Part shown: positions 34,401-42,232 of the stretch, in pieces
Numbering within the stretch: position 1 is the stretch's first letter
Layout: the number at the start of each line of letters is the position of its first letter
Assembly (NCBI GenBank): GCA_942492555.1
Contig: CALOEX010000004.1
Span: 1-64,000 of the forward strand
Length of the DNA: 64,000 nt
Direction of reading: 5' to 3'
Source of the DNA: JBCCVH01 sp942492555
GTDB taxonomy: Bacteria > Bacteroidota > Bacteroidia > Cytophagales > Amoebophilaceae
Translations under genes and position numbers: made by a program
Notes under the pieces: model-generated
Database searches by the model: none
What the model was told of the DNA's origin: nothing
Seen by the model: only the letters and a program-made list of their open reading frames with translations

Positions 34401-36816
34401 AGAAACCTCAAAAAATAATCCCAACATAGCCATTGCCGCTGCCAATAGCGCTACTATTCTAGCCAAAGCCAACATACCACTTAACGATCTCGACTGGCAA
34501 GGCATCCGCATTTCAGGTGCTAATCTTGATGGTGCTTTCCTTGCACGTACAAATTTTTCTGGTAGTGACTGTCGCAATTTAAGTGTTAAAGAATCCTATC
34601 TAGAAAACACCAAATGGGTTGGTACTCAAATAAAAGGAATAGACTTTGGTGCTTATCCTTATTTAGAACACCCATGGGAAGTTACAGAAGCCATTTGGGC
34701 ACCCCACAACCTATTGGCAACAAGTAGCCAAGACAATCTCTATATTTATATTTGGGATACTGAGAGTAGCAAACTTTTACACACTTGCAAAAAACACAAA
34801 GATAGTATCCGAGCCATCAAATGGTCACCCAAGGGCAATAAAATAGCCACTGCTAGCGATGACAGCACCATCTGTATTTGGCATAGAAATGGAAATCATA
34901 TTGCTACCTGCCAAGGACACCTAGACTATGTCAACACGATCGCATGGTCCCCAGACGGGAAAAAGCTCGCCTCTGCCAGCGATGATAATACCGTGTGCAT
35001 TTGGGATGCTACAACAGGCAATGTTATCAAGGTGTGTAAAGGGCATACAGAAGCAGTGAAATCTGTAACCTGGTCACCAGATAACCAATACATAGCCTCT
35101 GCCAGTGATGACAAAACCATATGTATTTGGGATGCTACAACAGGTAACCCCTATAAAAAACAGACTTATACAAGCACAATAAGCCATGTTTGTTGGTCAC
35201 CCAATAGCAATAAAATAGCCATTGTATCTACTGATCAATCCATATATATATATGACACCATCCATGCTACAACCCAAGAGTGCAAAGGCCACCTAGGGCT
35301 TATCAATGCTATCCAATGGTCATCTACAAAAAAACTTGCTTCTGCCAGCAATGACCATACTATACGCATCTGGAATGAACATGGAAAACCACTTGCTCTA
35401 TGCAACGGGCATACAGGGGAAGTAAACGATGTAAAATGGTCACCCAATGCCACAAAACTCGCTTCTGCTAGTTCTGATAAAACAGTACGAGTCTGGGATG
35501 CAACAAATGGTAAACTTTTGCGAGAGTATAGAGGGCATACCTATTATGTAAATTCGGTAAGCTGGTCTGAAGACGGTACAAAAATCGCTTCTGCCAGTGA
35601 AGATAAAACTGTGCGCATTTGGAATGGAAACATAAAAATACCACACAAATACACAACTTCCTTCTCTTGCGTAGATTGGTCTCAAGATGGAAAAATGCTT
35701 GCTGTAGGTAGTAAAAAAAATACTGTACAACTTTGGGATAGCAAACGTGGCAAAGTTATGTGCGAATCTCCAAAACACTGTGGTGGTATCAGTTGTATAC
35801 GATGGTCACCCAACAAACAACACTTTGCTTCTGGAGGAATTGATGCCATTGTATATATCTGGCAAGGGCATACAGGTAAATTACTATACACATGTAAACA
35901 ACACATTGAAGACATTAGTTGCTTAGCATGGTCACCAAACGGAAAACAACTAGCCTCTTCCTCCTACGATAGCACTCTATGTCTTTGGGATACCAACACA
36001 GGAAAAATGATACAGCACTGCAAAGGACCCAAGCAAGGTATCAATGCCATTAGCTGGTCTTCAAATGGCGATCAAATAGCCTCTTCTAGCTGGGATAATA
36101 TGATATATATTTGGCATGCTTTTACAGGCAATATTCTTTATATATACAAAGGGCATGAAAATTGGATAGTTTCATTACAATGGTCACCCAAAGAATCCTC
36201 TAAGTTGGCATCGGGTAGTTGGGACAAAAGCGTTCACATTCTAGATATAGGAGATCAAAAAACCCATAATAGCTCCATTTTGCAATATAGAGGACATAGA
36301 GACTTTATATCTTCTATAGACTGGTCTCCAAATGGTAAAAAAATTGCTTCTGCCAGTTGGGACAAAACCACCCAAGTATGGGATATCAACACAGGAAAAA
36401 TATGCTATACCTGCAAAAACCCTGGTAATATACAAATTGTTAAATGGTCTGCAAATGGAAAAAAACTCGCTTCACTTAGCGATAACAACACCGTTACTAT
36501 ATGCAATGGAAATACAGGTAAAATCATTTGCATTTGTAAAAACAGAAAAGGATTGATCACTACCATTAGCTGGTGCCCAAACAACAAAAAAATCATCACT
36601 GTCAACGATGACAAAACCATGTACATTTGGGATGCACAAAAAGGGCATATCATCATGCTTTTAGGTAATCAAAACCTCTTTTTATGGGGATTATACATAG
36701 AAAATGCACACGGTCTATCCCTTAATAACCACAAACTCATCATACAAAACAAAGGTATTGTTTCACCTTATGTTCCTACCGACTATGATAACGATGAAAA
36801 AAAAGACATAAAATAA
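31402..36816 (+). CDS. exported STAND NTPase: NACHT, pentapeptide and about 16 WD40 repeats
   Basis: A 1804-residue protein. Residues 1-32 (MKKQNKKNTLSTICISNIIF, ending near PLSAT) look like a Sec signal peptide. About 35-660 is an all-helical region without a recognised domain. NACHT NTPase follows, with Walker A GNSGAGKTT (675-683) and Walker B RFLLLLDGYDEM (742-753). The sensor block VIVTIHQEYPITTSCFVP (around residues 773-790) has His/Gln where an Arg is usual. A helical NACHT-associated part follows, then a short pentapeptide-like stretch (about 1035-1075, SGANLDGAFLARTNFSG). About 16 WD40 repeats (about 1090-1765) resemble the APAF1/HET-E layout. STAND proteins oligomerise on ligand sensing. 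The signal peptide argues for export, perhaps to a host, instead of phage defence; that is inference. Confidence 0.85.
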   Translation: MKKQNKKNTLSTICISNIIFVILMFSITPLSATLQYTHALRDIYQQNQTYHCQEPIINAFPNSIPLAINTNQNQLNALLYTSNIQKNLSNNNVEKVSENLQNLTNIYQKKLLNPAIIIQKLLEALTIPTNQWETILLKQHIAQAIHPFMYILYHTPHHYNKTTLQNQIQKAQNTINETKAPQNALRFHLDFLQAIIDNLPKTPHEQNETKSLIIATHQLLQQTKNNPVSLAQATKKIHLHLKKKTNTTWYQIVLYINHLKQQTQNNPIALTYLQEILENYKKPTLKPQNKITQQINNLLGVKNQHHHNPKGNWHILYAGIDTLTHMAIHTPNLQTYLKTPHNILHYLNIQNQQQLSHPAYNWRIREKILESTLFLIQHKNLQIQQQATHHLFNRAIKEKDTRVTNILQQPSLITAITETLQKNWQNTPETFEKILAKHTQNIEEHFQNLWAKNNSQYTQNLEKQQKIHQNIASYMEKNHPKGCHECIIKYKIQFLAIVENEKYKIQEQLDTLTTQNEKLAKRYNNILAKQQTIANIHNNPAPTTQELKNTLQTIHTCLTNNLQKEIMQILQINQQFKLDINTDFLQKIYQKSNTILTSREKQILTKTIQNTKATKENNDILTLLQKEILENTPHQHYISLKVISTQDKESIDIDKAVHDFLKEKSTKKCSLVIKGNSGAGKTTYMHYLYHQLWKTRKPNDPIPLLLSLKNFVNVTDQLVETALKQEYTIWEEKANHLRKKYRFLLLLDGYDEMNSTKSLYQNYNLNTWADKVIVTIHQEYPITTSCFVPYKNNIPQKQLCQEITLQPFDQEQINNYFKTIAQAPHSIWQDWHLYRNTLDKMPIIAKIASNPLTLQIICYVFANKEKKNILKQHPTSIDIYTALIRHTINHDKKKAHIPVEKYLKFAQKLAIAMLCQKEKKITYQYPKKNNTWIFTNPSFYSYFITQAICDQIFSTIDTTFNTNNLLLNKTLLNNEHEVLQLLTDITLKSTMFKQQLFSYIETSKNNPNIAIAAANSATILAKANIPLNDLDWQGIRISGANLDGAFLARTNFSGSDCRNLSVKESYLENTKWVGTQIKGIDFGAYPYLEHPWEVTEAIWAPHNLLATSSQDNLYIYIWDTESSKLLHTCKKHKDSIRAIKWSPKGNKIATASDDSTICIWHRNGNHIATCQGHLDYVNTIAWSPDGKKLASASDDNTVCIWDATTGNVIKVCKGHTEAVKSVTWSPDNQYIASASDDKTICIWDATTGNPYKKQTYTSTISHVCWSPNSNKIAIVSTDQSIYIYDTIHATTQECKGHLGLINAIQWSSTKKLASASNDHTIRIWNEHGKPLALCNGHTGEVNDVKWSPNATKLASASSDKTVRVWDATNGKLLREYRGHTYYVNSVSWSEDGTKIASASEDKTVRIWNGNIKIPHKYTTSFSCVDWSQDGKMLAVGSKKNTVQLWDSKRGKVMCESPKHCGGISCIRWSPNKQHFASGGIDAIVYIWQGHTGKLLYTCKQHIEDISCLAWSPNGKQLASSSYDSTLCLWDTNTGKMIQHCKGPKQGINAISWSSNGDQIASSSWDNMIYIWHAFTGNILYIYKGHENWIVSLQWSPKESSKLASGSWDKSVHILDIGDQKTHNSSILQYRGHRDFISSIDWSPNGKKIASASWDKTTQVWDINTGKICYTCKNPGNIQIVKWSANGKKLASLSDNNTVTICNGNTGKIICICKNRKGLITTISWCPNNKKIITVNDDKTMYIWDAQKGHIIMLLGNQNLFLWGLYIENAHGLSLNNHKLIIQNKGIVSPYVPTDYDNDEKKDIK

Positions 36817-37016
36817 CCCTTTTGTAGCTACATCAAATAAAATTGTTTCCATGGCTCTTGTAATTGTGATATAGTGTTAAGTAACATAGCATTATTTGAT
36901 GTTTTTTTTATTTAATATATTGATGTTTATGAAAATTTTGCTAAACTTTTCTTTAAGTTTTTATAAAACGTATATTGCACTAGCTATATGTAAAAAATTA
37001 AGAAAACTTAGAGAAA

Positions 37017-38150
37017 ATGGAAAGAAATAACACACCTCAAAACAAAAAACAAACTAAAAACGCCCTTTATCTTTTAGTTTGCTTTGGAGTAATAGCAATA
37101 GGATTAGGCATATATTTATTTTTATATCTTCCGCAAACAGAGTCTCAGCAAACAGAGTCTCAGCAAACAGAGTCTCAGCAAACAGTGCTAGTTTGCTTGG
37201 AAAAAAAATATGCTCAAGCTTTTGATACGCATGATCCAAACAAACCAGTAAAATCCCTCGAGGGATTTGTGCCACTTGCTGTTGAATTCTTCAAAATGAT
37301 ACCACGAGCATATGAAACCTATCTCCAACAAGATCCGTTAACATTGCCACAGGAGAAAAAGTTTTATAAAGAAGTATTAGACAAAGTTGCTCAAGAGCAA
37401 GGGAAGTTGCTGATCGGTGCTGATGCGCCCTCTAGTGACATTATAAATGAAAAAAATATGGATGAATTTCTAGATGCATGGATGCAATATGTATTGATTA
37501 ACGCAAAGAGTCAATCTATGTCTAAAGAGATCTTTATCCGAAATATGAAAAGCTATTATATTGGAAGCCGAATAATCTTAGATACGGCACAAGCACTGCG
37601 AGATTTTGGTTATGGCACAAAAGAAACAGAAGGCAAAGAAGATACACCTTATGTAGCCTATGAGAAACAACTAACTCAACTAGCACAAGAGGGGCAAATA
37701 CCAGGCATGAATCAGGAACAAACAAAGCTTGGTTCGGAAAAGGAACAATTATTTGAAAAAATAAAGCACACATTGTTTTCTCCATCTTATGTTGCACAGC
37801 TCGAATCTACACATACAGATAATCAACTGGATTTTCTTTCTTTAATAAATGAAGAGAACTTAAATAAAGCAATGAATTTTGCTATCGATAATGAAGAATG
37901 GCGTCAATTTGTACAAAATATAGCTATAGCAAACCTAAAGCTAGCTATGTGCGAAAGTATACAAAACAACAAGAAACCCAACCAGAAACAAGAGGATGCA
38001 AATATAAACACAATACCAACAACATCCTCCGGTAACAACACCGCAAAAAAAGAGCATTGTGGACCAGATACAACAAATCAAAATGAAAGCATCCCCGGTA
38101 ACAACACCTCAACAAAAAATGAAAATATAAACAACACAGAAAAACAATAA
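37017..38150 (+). CDS. single-pass membrane protein with TESQQ repeats, function unknown
   Basis: 377 residues. A basic N-terminus (MERNNTPQNKKQTKN) precedes one membrane segment (about 20-39). A 15-bp tandem repeat at about 37138-37185 encodes TESQQ three times plus a partial copy. Residues about 55-310 are helical (FVPLAVEFFKMIPRAYETYLQQ; NFAIDNEEWRQFVQNIAIANLK). The C-terminal 60 residues are asparagine/threonine/serine-rich with the repeated SGNNT/PGNNT motif. It is an N-anchored, probably exported helical protein. A fragment of a second copy lies at 38201-38257. Confidence 0.7.
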   Translation: MERNNTPQNKKQTKNALYLLVCFGVIAIGLGIYLFLYLPQTESQQTESQQTESQQTVLVCLEKKYAQAFDTHDPNKPVKSLEGFVPLAVEFFKMIPRAYETYLQQDPLTLPQEKKFYKEVLDKVAQEQGKLLIGADAPSSDIINEKNMDEFLDAWMQYVLINAKSQSMSKEIFIRNMKSYYIGSRIILDTAQALRDFGYGTKETEGKEDTPYVAYEKQLTQLAQEGQIPGMNQEQTKLGSEKEQLFEKIKHTLFSPSYVAQLESTHTDNQLDFLSLINEENLNKAMNFAIDNEEWRQFVQNIAIANLKLAMCESIQNNKKPNQKQEDANINTIPTTSSGNNTAKKEHCGPDTTNQNESIPGNNTSTKNENINNTEKQ

Positions 38151-38200
38151 AACAACCGAATTTTCTGTCTTTTTTAATAAATCAAGAGTACTGGCGTAAA

Positions 38201-38257
38201 ACAATGCATGTTGCTATCATCGATAGTGAAGAATGGCGTCAATTTGTAAGAGAATAG
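38201..38257 (+). pseudogene. fragment duplicated from the preceding gene
   Basis: The frame MHVAIIDSEEWRQFVRE, then a stop at 38255-38257, copies MNFAIDNEEWRQFVQN of the upstream protein (DNA near 37871-37920). The bases GAAGAATGGCGTCAATTTGT are identical. The rest of this second copy is gone. Confidence 0.65.
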
Positions 38258-38404
38258 GTATAAACGAAAGAATGGTTTCTTAAGTAGATACTCGTTATAG
38301 TCTAAGAGAAAGGCATAACAAATACTGCAAACCATTAAATATTACAGGTTTTTTTTAGAGCATTGTTTTCCATGGTACATATATAGGGCAAAAAAAGAGC
38401 TATT

Positions 38405-38860
38405 TCACGTTTTTTTTCCCTCTTTTTCAGTTTTTAAAATCTGTTGTGTATGCTCAACCTGCACAGATTTAATAATACGCTCAACGTAACCCTTGGCATC
38501 AATAATAAATGTAGTACGCCGTGGAAACCAAAACATACGAGAAGTACCATAGGCTTTTGTAATTGTTTTATCTGGGTCTGCAACCAAAGGAAAAGGCAAT
38601 TGATAACGCTCTGCAAATTTTTTGTGGGAATCTACTGAATCATTGCTAATACCAATCACCACATAGCCTTGGTTTATCAAAACCTCATAATGATCCCGTA
38701 AATTACATGCTTGCTTGGTACAGCCAGGCGTATTATCCTTCGGATAAAAGTAAAGCACCACCTTTTGCCCAATAAAATCAGCAAGTGAGATTTGTGTATT
38801 GTCTTGTGTTACCCCAGTAAAATCAGGGGCTTTATCACCTATTTTAATTGCCATGGTCAT
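38405..38860 (-). CDS. bcp: thiol peroxidase / peroxiredoxin Bcp (PrxQ)
   Basis: A 151-residue atypical 2-Cys peroxiredoxin that reduces hydroperoxides using thioredoxin. It shows KAPDFTG and FYPKDNTPGCTKQACNLRD, with the peroxidatic Cys (about 47) and a resolving Cys five residues later in the same helix. It also has SNDSVDSHKKFAERYQLPFP, ADPDKTITKAYG and RTTFIIDAKG. Length is normal. The ATG at 38860 gives MTMAIKIG; the second ATG two codons later is equally possible. It is flanked by ORFan genes and has its own transcript direction. Confidence 0.93.
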   Translation of the reverse strand: MTMAIKIGDKAPDFTGVTQDNTQISLADFIGQKVVLYFYPKDNTPGCTKQACNLRDHYEVLINQGYVVIGISNDSVDSHKKFAERYQLPFPLVADPDKTITKAYGTSRMFWFPRRTTFIIDAKGYVERIIKSVQVEHTQQILKTEKEGKKT

Positions 38861-39155
38861 GCGTTGCTATTGCCTTATCTGGTATTCATTAAAAAACACC
38901 ACGCATATGAAACTTACTTATCTTTATAAGATTGAAAATCTTCACAATGTATATTTTTTTTCCTTATGTTATAACACAAAACAAAAAATCACTTATTGAG
39001 CTATAATAAGTAAACACCTATGATCTTTTGGTAGGTATAGACAAAAGTCGCTTATTAATCCACGAGTGCTGGGAAGTTTTTATAAAGATCCTATGGTTGT
39101 ATCAAGTGAAGATGGTCTGTGTACATGCTATGCTCATAGACAACAAATAAGATGA

Positions 39156-39569
39156 TTAAGATTCATTTCCTTCATCTTCTTCATCTTTTTCCTTATCATC
39201 TTCTTCTTCATTGGGATCAAGTCCATATTGATTGGGTCCTTCAACACTTTTTGCACATAAAAGGTAGATAAAATAGAAAAAACCGAAAGGAATTAAATTC
39301 ACAAAAAATAATAATCCTGAATATCCTGCATCATGCAACCTACGAACAAAGGCACTTATTGCCAAAAAAAGCCACAAAAAAACTATGATAAGGACTTTTT
39401 GCCAAAACAATTTATCCGAATCCAAATCCAAGGTGGGAAGTAGAAAATAAACACCCGAATAAACAATATAATGAAAGATAAAAAAAGGAAAAAATTCCCC
39501 TCTGCGTGTTCTCCCACTAAAAGTGAATATTTGTTTATATCCTTTTAAAATACTACGAAAAATTGACAT
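39156..39569 (-). CDS. DUF805 family membrane protein
   Basis: 137 residues with SGRTRRGEFFPFFIFHYIVY (first membrane segment), two further membrane segments, and the family signatures RRLHDAGYSG (about 76-85) and GPNQYGLDP (about 112-120). A strongly acidic tail (EEEDDKEKDEEDEGNES) follows. DUF805 proteins are small inner-membrane proteins of unknown role. The acidic extension is longer than usual. A well-formed Bacteroidota-type promoter precedes it (39605-39636). Confidence 0.88.
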   Translation of the reverse strand: MSIFRSILKGYKQIFTFSGRTRRGEFFPFFIFHYIVYSGVYFLLPTLDLDSDKLFWQKVLIIVFLWLFLAISAFVRRLHDAGYSGLLFFVNLIPFGFFYFIYLLCAKSVEGPNQYGLDPNEEEDDKEKDEEDEGNES

Positions 39570-39604
39570 GATACACTACAAATTAAATTATTAATTACAA
39601 CCCT

Positions 39605-39636
39605 CAAATTTAACAAACAAAAATATTAAAAACAAA
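39605..39636 (-). promoter_or_regulatory. Bacteroidota-type promoter of the DUF805 gene
   Basis: Read on the reverse strand: TTTG at 39636-39633, a 20-bp spacer, then TAAATTTG at 39612-39605. Both boxes match the -33 TTTG and -7 TAnnTTTG consensus exactly. The start site would be near 39599, about 30 bp before the ATG at 39569. Confidence 0.55.
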
Positions 39637-39862
39637 TTTTTTGGTTATTAAGAAACCATTTTTAAACTTTTCTGTATGAGAGCAAGGTTGCAAATCCAAA
39701 ACATACAAAAGCATCTTAGTCTATGCAACCTAGACATAGTATCATACATTTATGTCTTTTCAATAACTTTTATGTATCAAACTTTGGTGTATACTATTAA
39801 TTTGTTTAATATTGCCCTTGGTGTTTTGAAACATGTCGATTGCTATCTGCAAATGAATAATT

Positions 39863-42061
39863 ATGGCTACTTTAAAAAGTATTGTACAAGAATATTTGCG
39901 TTCTTTTCCTGTGTCGAAAGTCACAGAAAAAATCAATAAAAAAAAGAAACAAGACCAAAAATTGCAAGCTATTGTCAACATGAGCCAAGGCAAGGTTTCT
40001 CTTGATCACCTGGAGTTGCTAAATGAGAGAGAAAGAGCTGAAGTTGTTTTTAAAATTTTTGGAAAAAGTGATGTCCTAACTACAACACTTGCAAAACAAA
40101 AAAATCCTGTTTTGGATGAATACTCTTGGCAGGATTTCAATTTGATTGCTGGCAATGTCAAAAATCCTGAAAAAAATGCACTTGCAGATATTAGACGTAC
40201 CCATACTACCACAGGAGGATGTGTGATGGCAACACAAATGGTAAACCCAAGCACAGATATAAAATATCTCAAAGACAAACAAGCAACTACCAAGTTTCTT
40301 TTGGATAATGAGGAGGTGTCTAATAAAATCAATAGCCACTTAAAAACTGTTGCAAAAAGTGAGGCTATTGGTTTGTCGCTTTTTAAGAAAGACAACCACC
40401 TTACCAATAGAATCTACAAAAAAGAACTCAATGGGTTTTACTATGGCAAGGGTCATAGTTCTGGTGCTAATATGTCAACAGGATTTTTGCAGATTGGTAA
40501 GTTATGGAAAGATCTCTGTCTTCATTGGGGATTATTTTTCTCCTTATTGTTGTTTGGTTTTTCCGTGATAGTATGGGAATGGTGGAATATGTATATATAC
40601 CTAATCATGTTGACAAAAGGTTATTATCCTATAATGTTGGATGAACATGTAACAGATAACCATTATCCTAATTTTGTTCAGGATTTTTTTGCTCTAGGTC
40701 ATCCTTGGTTATTAAGGTTTCAATATTATTTCATCCACAATGATTGGCTATACCCAGGTGTTGGGTTCATAAGATTTAGCACGTCTCCTGTATTAACGGA
40801 GCAACAAATAGATTTGTTCAAGGGGGTTTTAGAATATAAACCATTGGAAAAATCACTATGGGATCAATTGGTGAAAATTTATCAAGACCCTAAAGCACAT
40901 TGGGTAGACAAAATTTTTAACTACTCCTGGGCAGTTAGCTTTGTTTTATATGGGCTACTATTTTGGTTTTTTGCTATTAAAAAGTTTAATAAACATAGGA
41001 GAATACTCAACTTTTTGGCAGAGCATCTTGTGAGTATACAAGACCTTGTGTTGAGTGTTACAAAAATGAGCAAAATAATAGAAAAACATCCTCTTTTAGA
41101 AAAACATTACGGACATCATCTAAAAGCCACAAGAACTCTTTTGGCAAAGAAACATAAGAATAAGGATGTTAACAGAATGATGGATTACTTTCAAAAAGTC
41201 CCTTTGCGTAACCGCTGGTATTTCTTCCATAATACAGGGCGCATGTTAGCAACTTACAAGCTTTTCCAAAAATATAAATATCAATTGGCAGACTTATATT
41301 ATGAAATGGGGCTTATAGATGCACAAATGTCTATATGTAAGTTAATGGTAGAATCTAGAAAATACAATGCCAATAACTGTTTTGTTTTTGGACAACTCGA
41401 AAATAATGCCAATAACCATGCTGTTCTTGAAATGAAAAACATGTGGAACTTTGGTATAGATGCGAACAAAGTAGTGTGCAACAACATCACACTAGATAGC
41501 ACCAATCGTCCACGTACCATCATCATTACCGGTCCTAATGCAGGAGGCAAAAGCACCTACATTTTAGGGGCAGGAATCAATGCAGTGCTTAACCAAGTCT
41601 ATGGCATTGTTGCAGCACAAGAGGCCAAACAGAGTATCTTTTATAAGATCATCACCTATGTAAACCCGACGCAAAACCTTGCTGCTGGCCTTTCGCTAGC
41701 AGAAGCAGGTATGGAAGTACTCAAAGCACATAAAAGTTCTTTAGAAGAAACAAAGCAACCCGTTTTGGCTATTGTAGATGAGATATTGAATGGTACAGAT
41801 CCTAAGGTGGCAGCAGATTTCTCTTACCAAATCTTAAAGAAAAGAAATCAAGATTATCCAAATTGTGTTACCCTATTGACAACACACTACATGAATCTGC
41901 CAAAACTAACCCAAGAAAGCGATTTCTTTACCAACAAAAAAGTCGTTGTTACCATGCCAGGTAGCCAAGGAAGAAAATTTGACTATACTTTCAAAATTGA
42001 AGATGGTGTTACCGATCAAAATATCGTAGGGGAAATGCTGGAAGAAAAAGGCATTCTTTAA
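39863..42061 (+). CDS. membrane-spanning MutS-like ATPase
   Basis: 732 residues. The C-terminal part is a MutS domain V ATPase with Walker A GPNAGGKST (about 557-565), YVNPTQNLAAGLSLAEAGME and Walker B PVLAIVDEILNGTDP (about 631-645), then LLTTHYMNLPKL. There is no MutS mismatch-binding domain I. Instead there are hydrophobic segments at about 219-245 and 355-378, with a roughly 110-residue loop between them. Membrane-linked MutS-like proteins occur in Bacteroidota, where they are often annotated as mismatch repair proteins without evidence. A role in membrane or envelope biology is as plausible as DNA repair. The ATG at 39863 begins MATLKSIVQEYLRSF. Confidence 0.8.
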   Translation: MATLKSIVQEYLRSFPVSKVTEKINKKKKQDQKLQAIVNMSQGKVSLDHLELLNERERAEVVFKIFGKSDVLTTTLAKQKNPVLDEYSWQDFNLIAGNVKNPEKNALADIRRTHTTTGGCVMATQMVNPSTDIKYLKDKQATTKFLLDNEEVSNKINSHLKTVAKSEAIGLSLFKKDNHLTNRIYKKELNGFYYGKGHSSGANMSTGFLQIGKLWKDLCLHWGLFFSLLLFGFSVIVWEWWNMYIYLIMLTKGYYPIMLDEHVTDNHYPNFVQDFFALGHPWLLRFQYYFIHNDWLYPGVGFIRFSTSPVLTEQQIDLFKGVLEYKPLEKSLWDQLVKIYQDPKAHWVDKIFNYSWAVSFVLYGLLFWFFAIKKFNKHRRILNFLAEHLVSIQDLVLSVTKMSKIIEKHPLLEKHYGHHLKATRTLLAKKHKNKDVNRMMDYFQKVPLRNRWYFFHNTGRMLATYKLFQKYKYQLADLYYEMGLIDAQMSICKLMVESRKYNANNCFVFGQLENNANNHAVLEMKNMWNFGIDANKVVCNNITLDSTNRPRTIIITGPNAGGKSTYILGAGINAVLNQVYGIVAAQEAKQSIFYKIITYVNPTQNLAAGLSLAEAGMEVLKAHKSSLEETKQPVLAIVDEILNGTDPKVAADFSYQILKKRNQDYPNCVTLLTTHYMNLPKLTQESDFFTNKKVVVTMPGSQGRKFDYTFKIEDGVTDQNIVGEMLEEKGIL

Positions 42062-42232
42062 TAACATATGGCTTAATAAGCATAGGGCAACATCATTGTT
42101 GTGTATTGTATGCAACTATAAAAAGAAGTATATTGATGCCAAGAACTAGCCATTACACAGATGGAAGTTTACACCAGTCTGAAGTTTGGTCTTTAGTCAA
42201 AGGGTAGTTCATTTATTCATCTATATAAATTT

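Noticed and set aside
39676..39939. 87-codon ORF before the MutS-like gene
   Set aside because: It overlaps the better-supported start of the MutS-like protein and has no recognisable feature.
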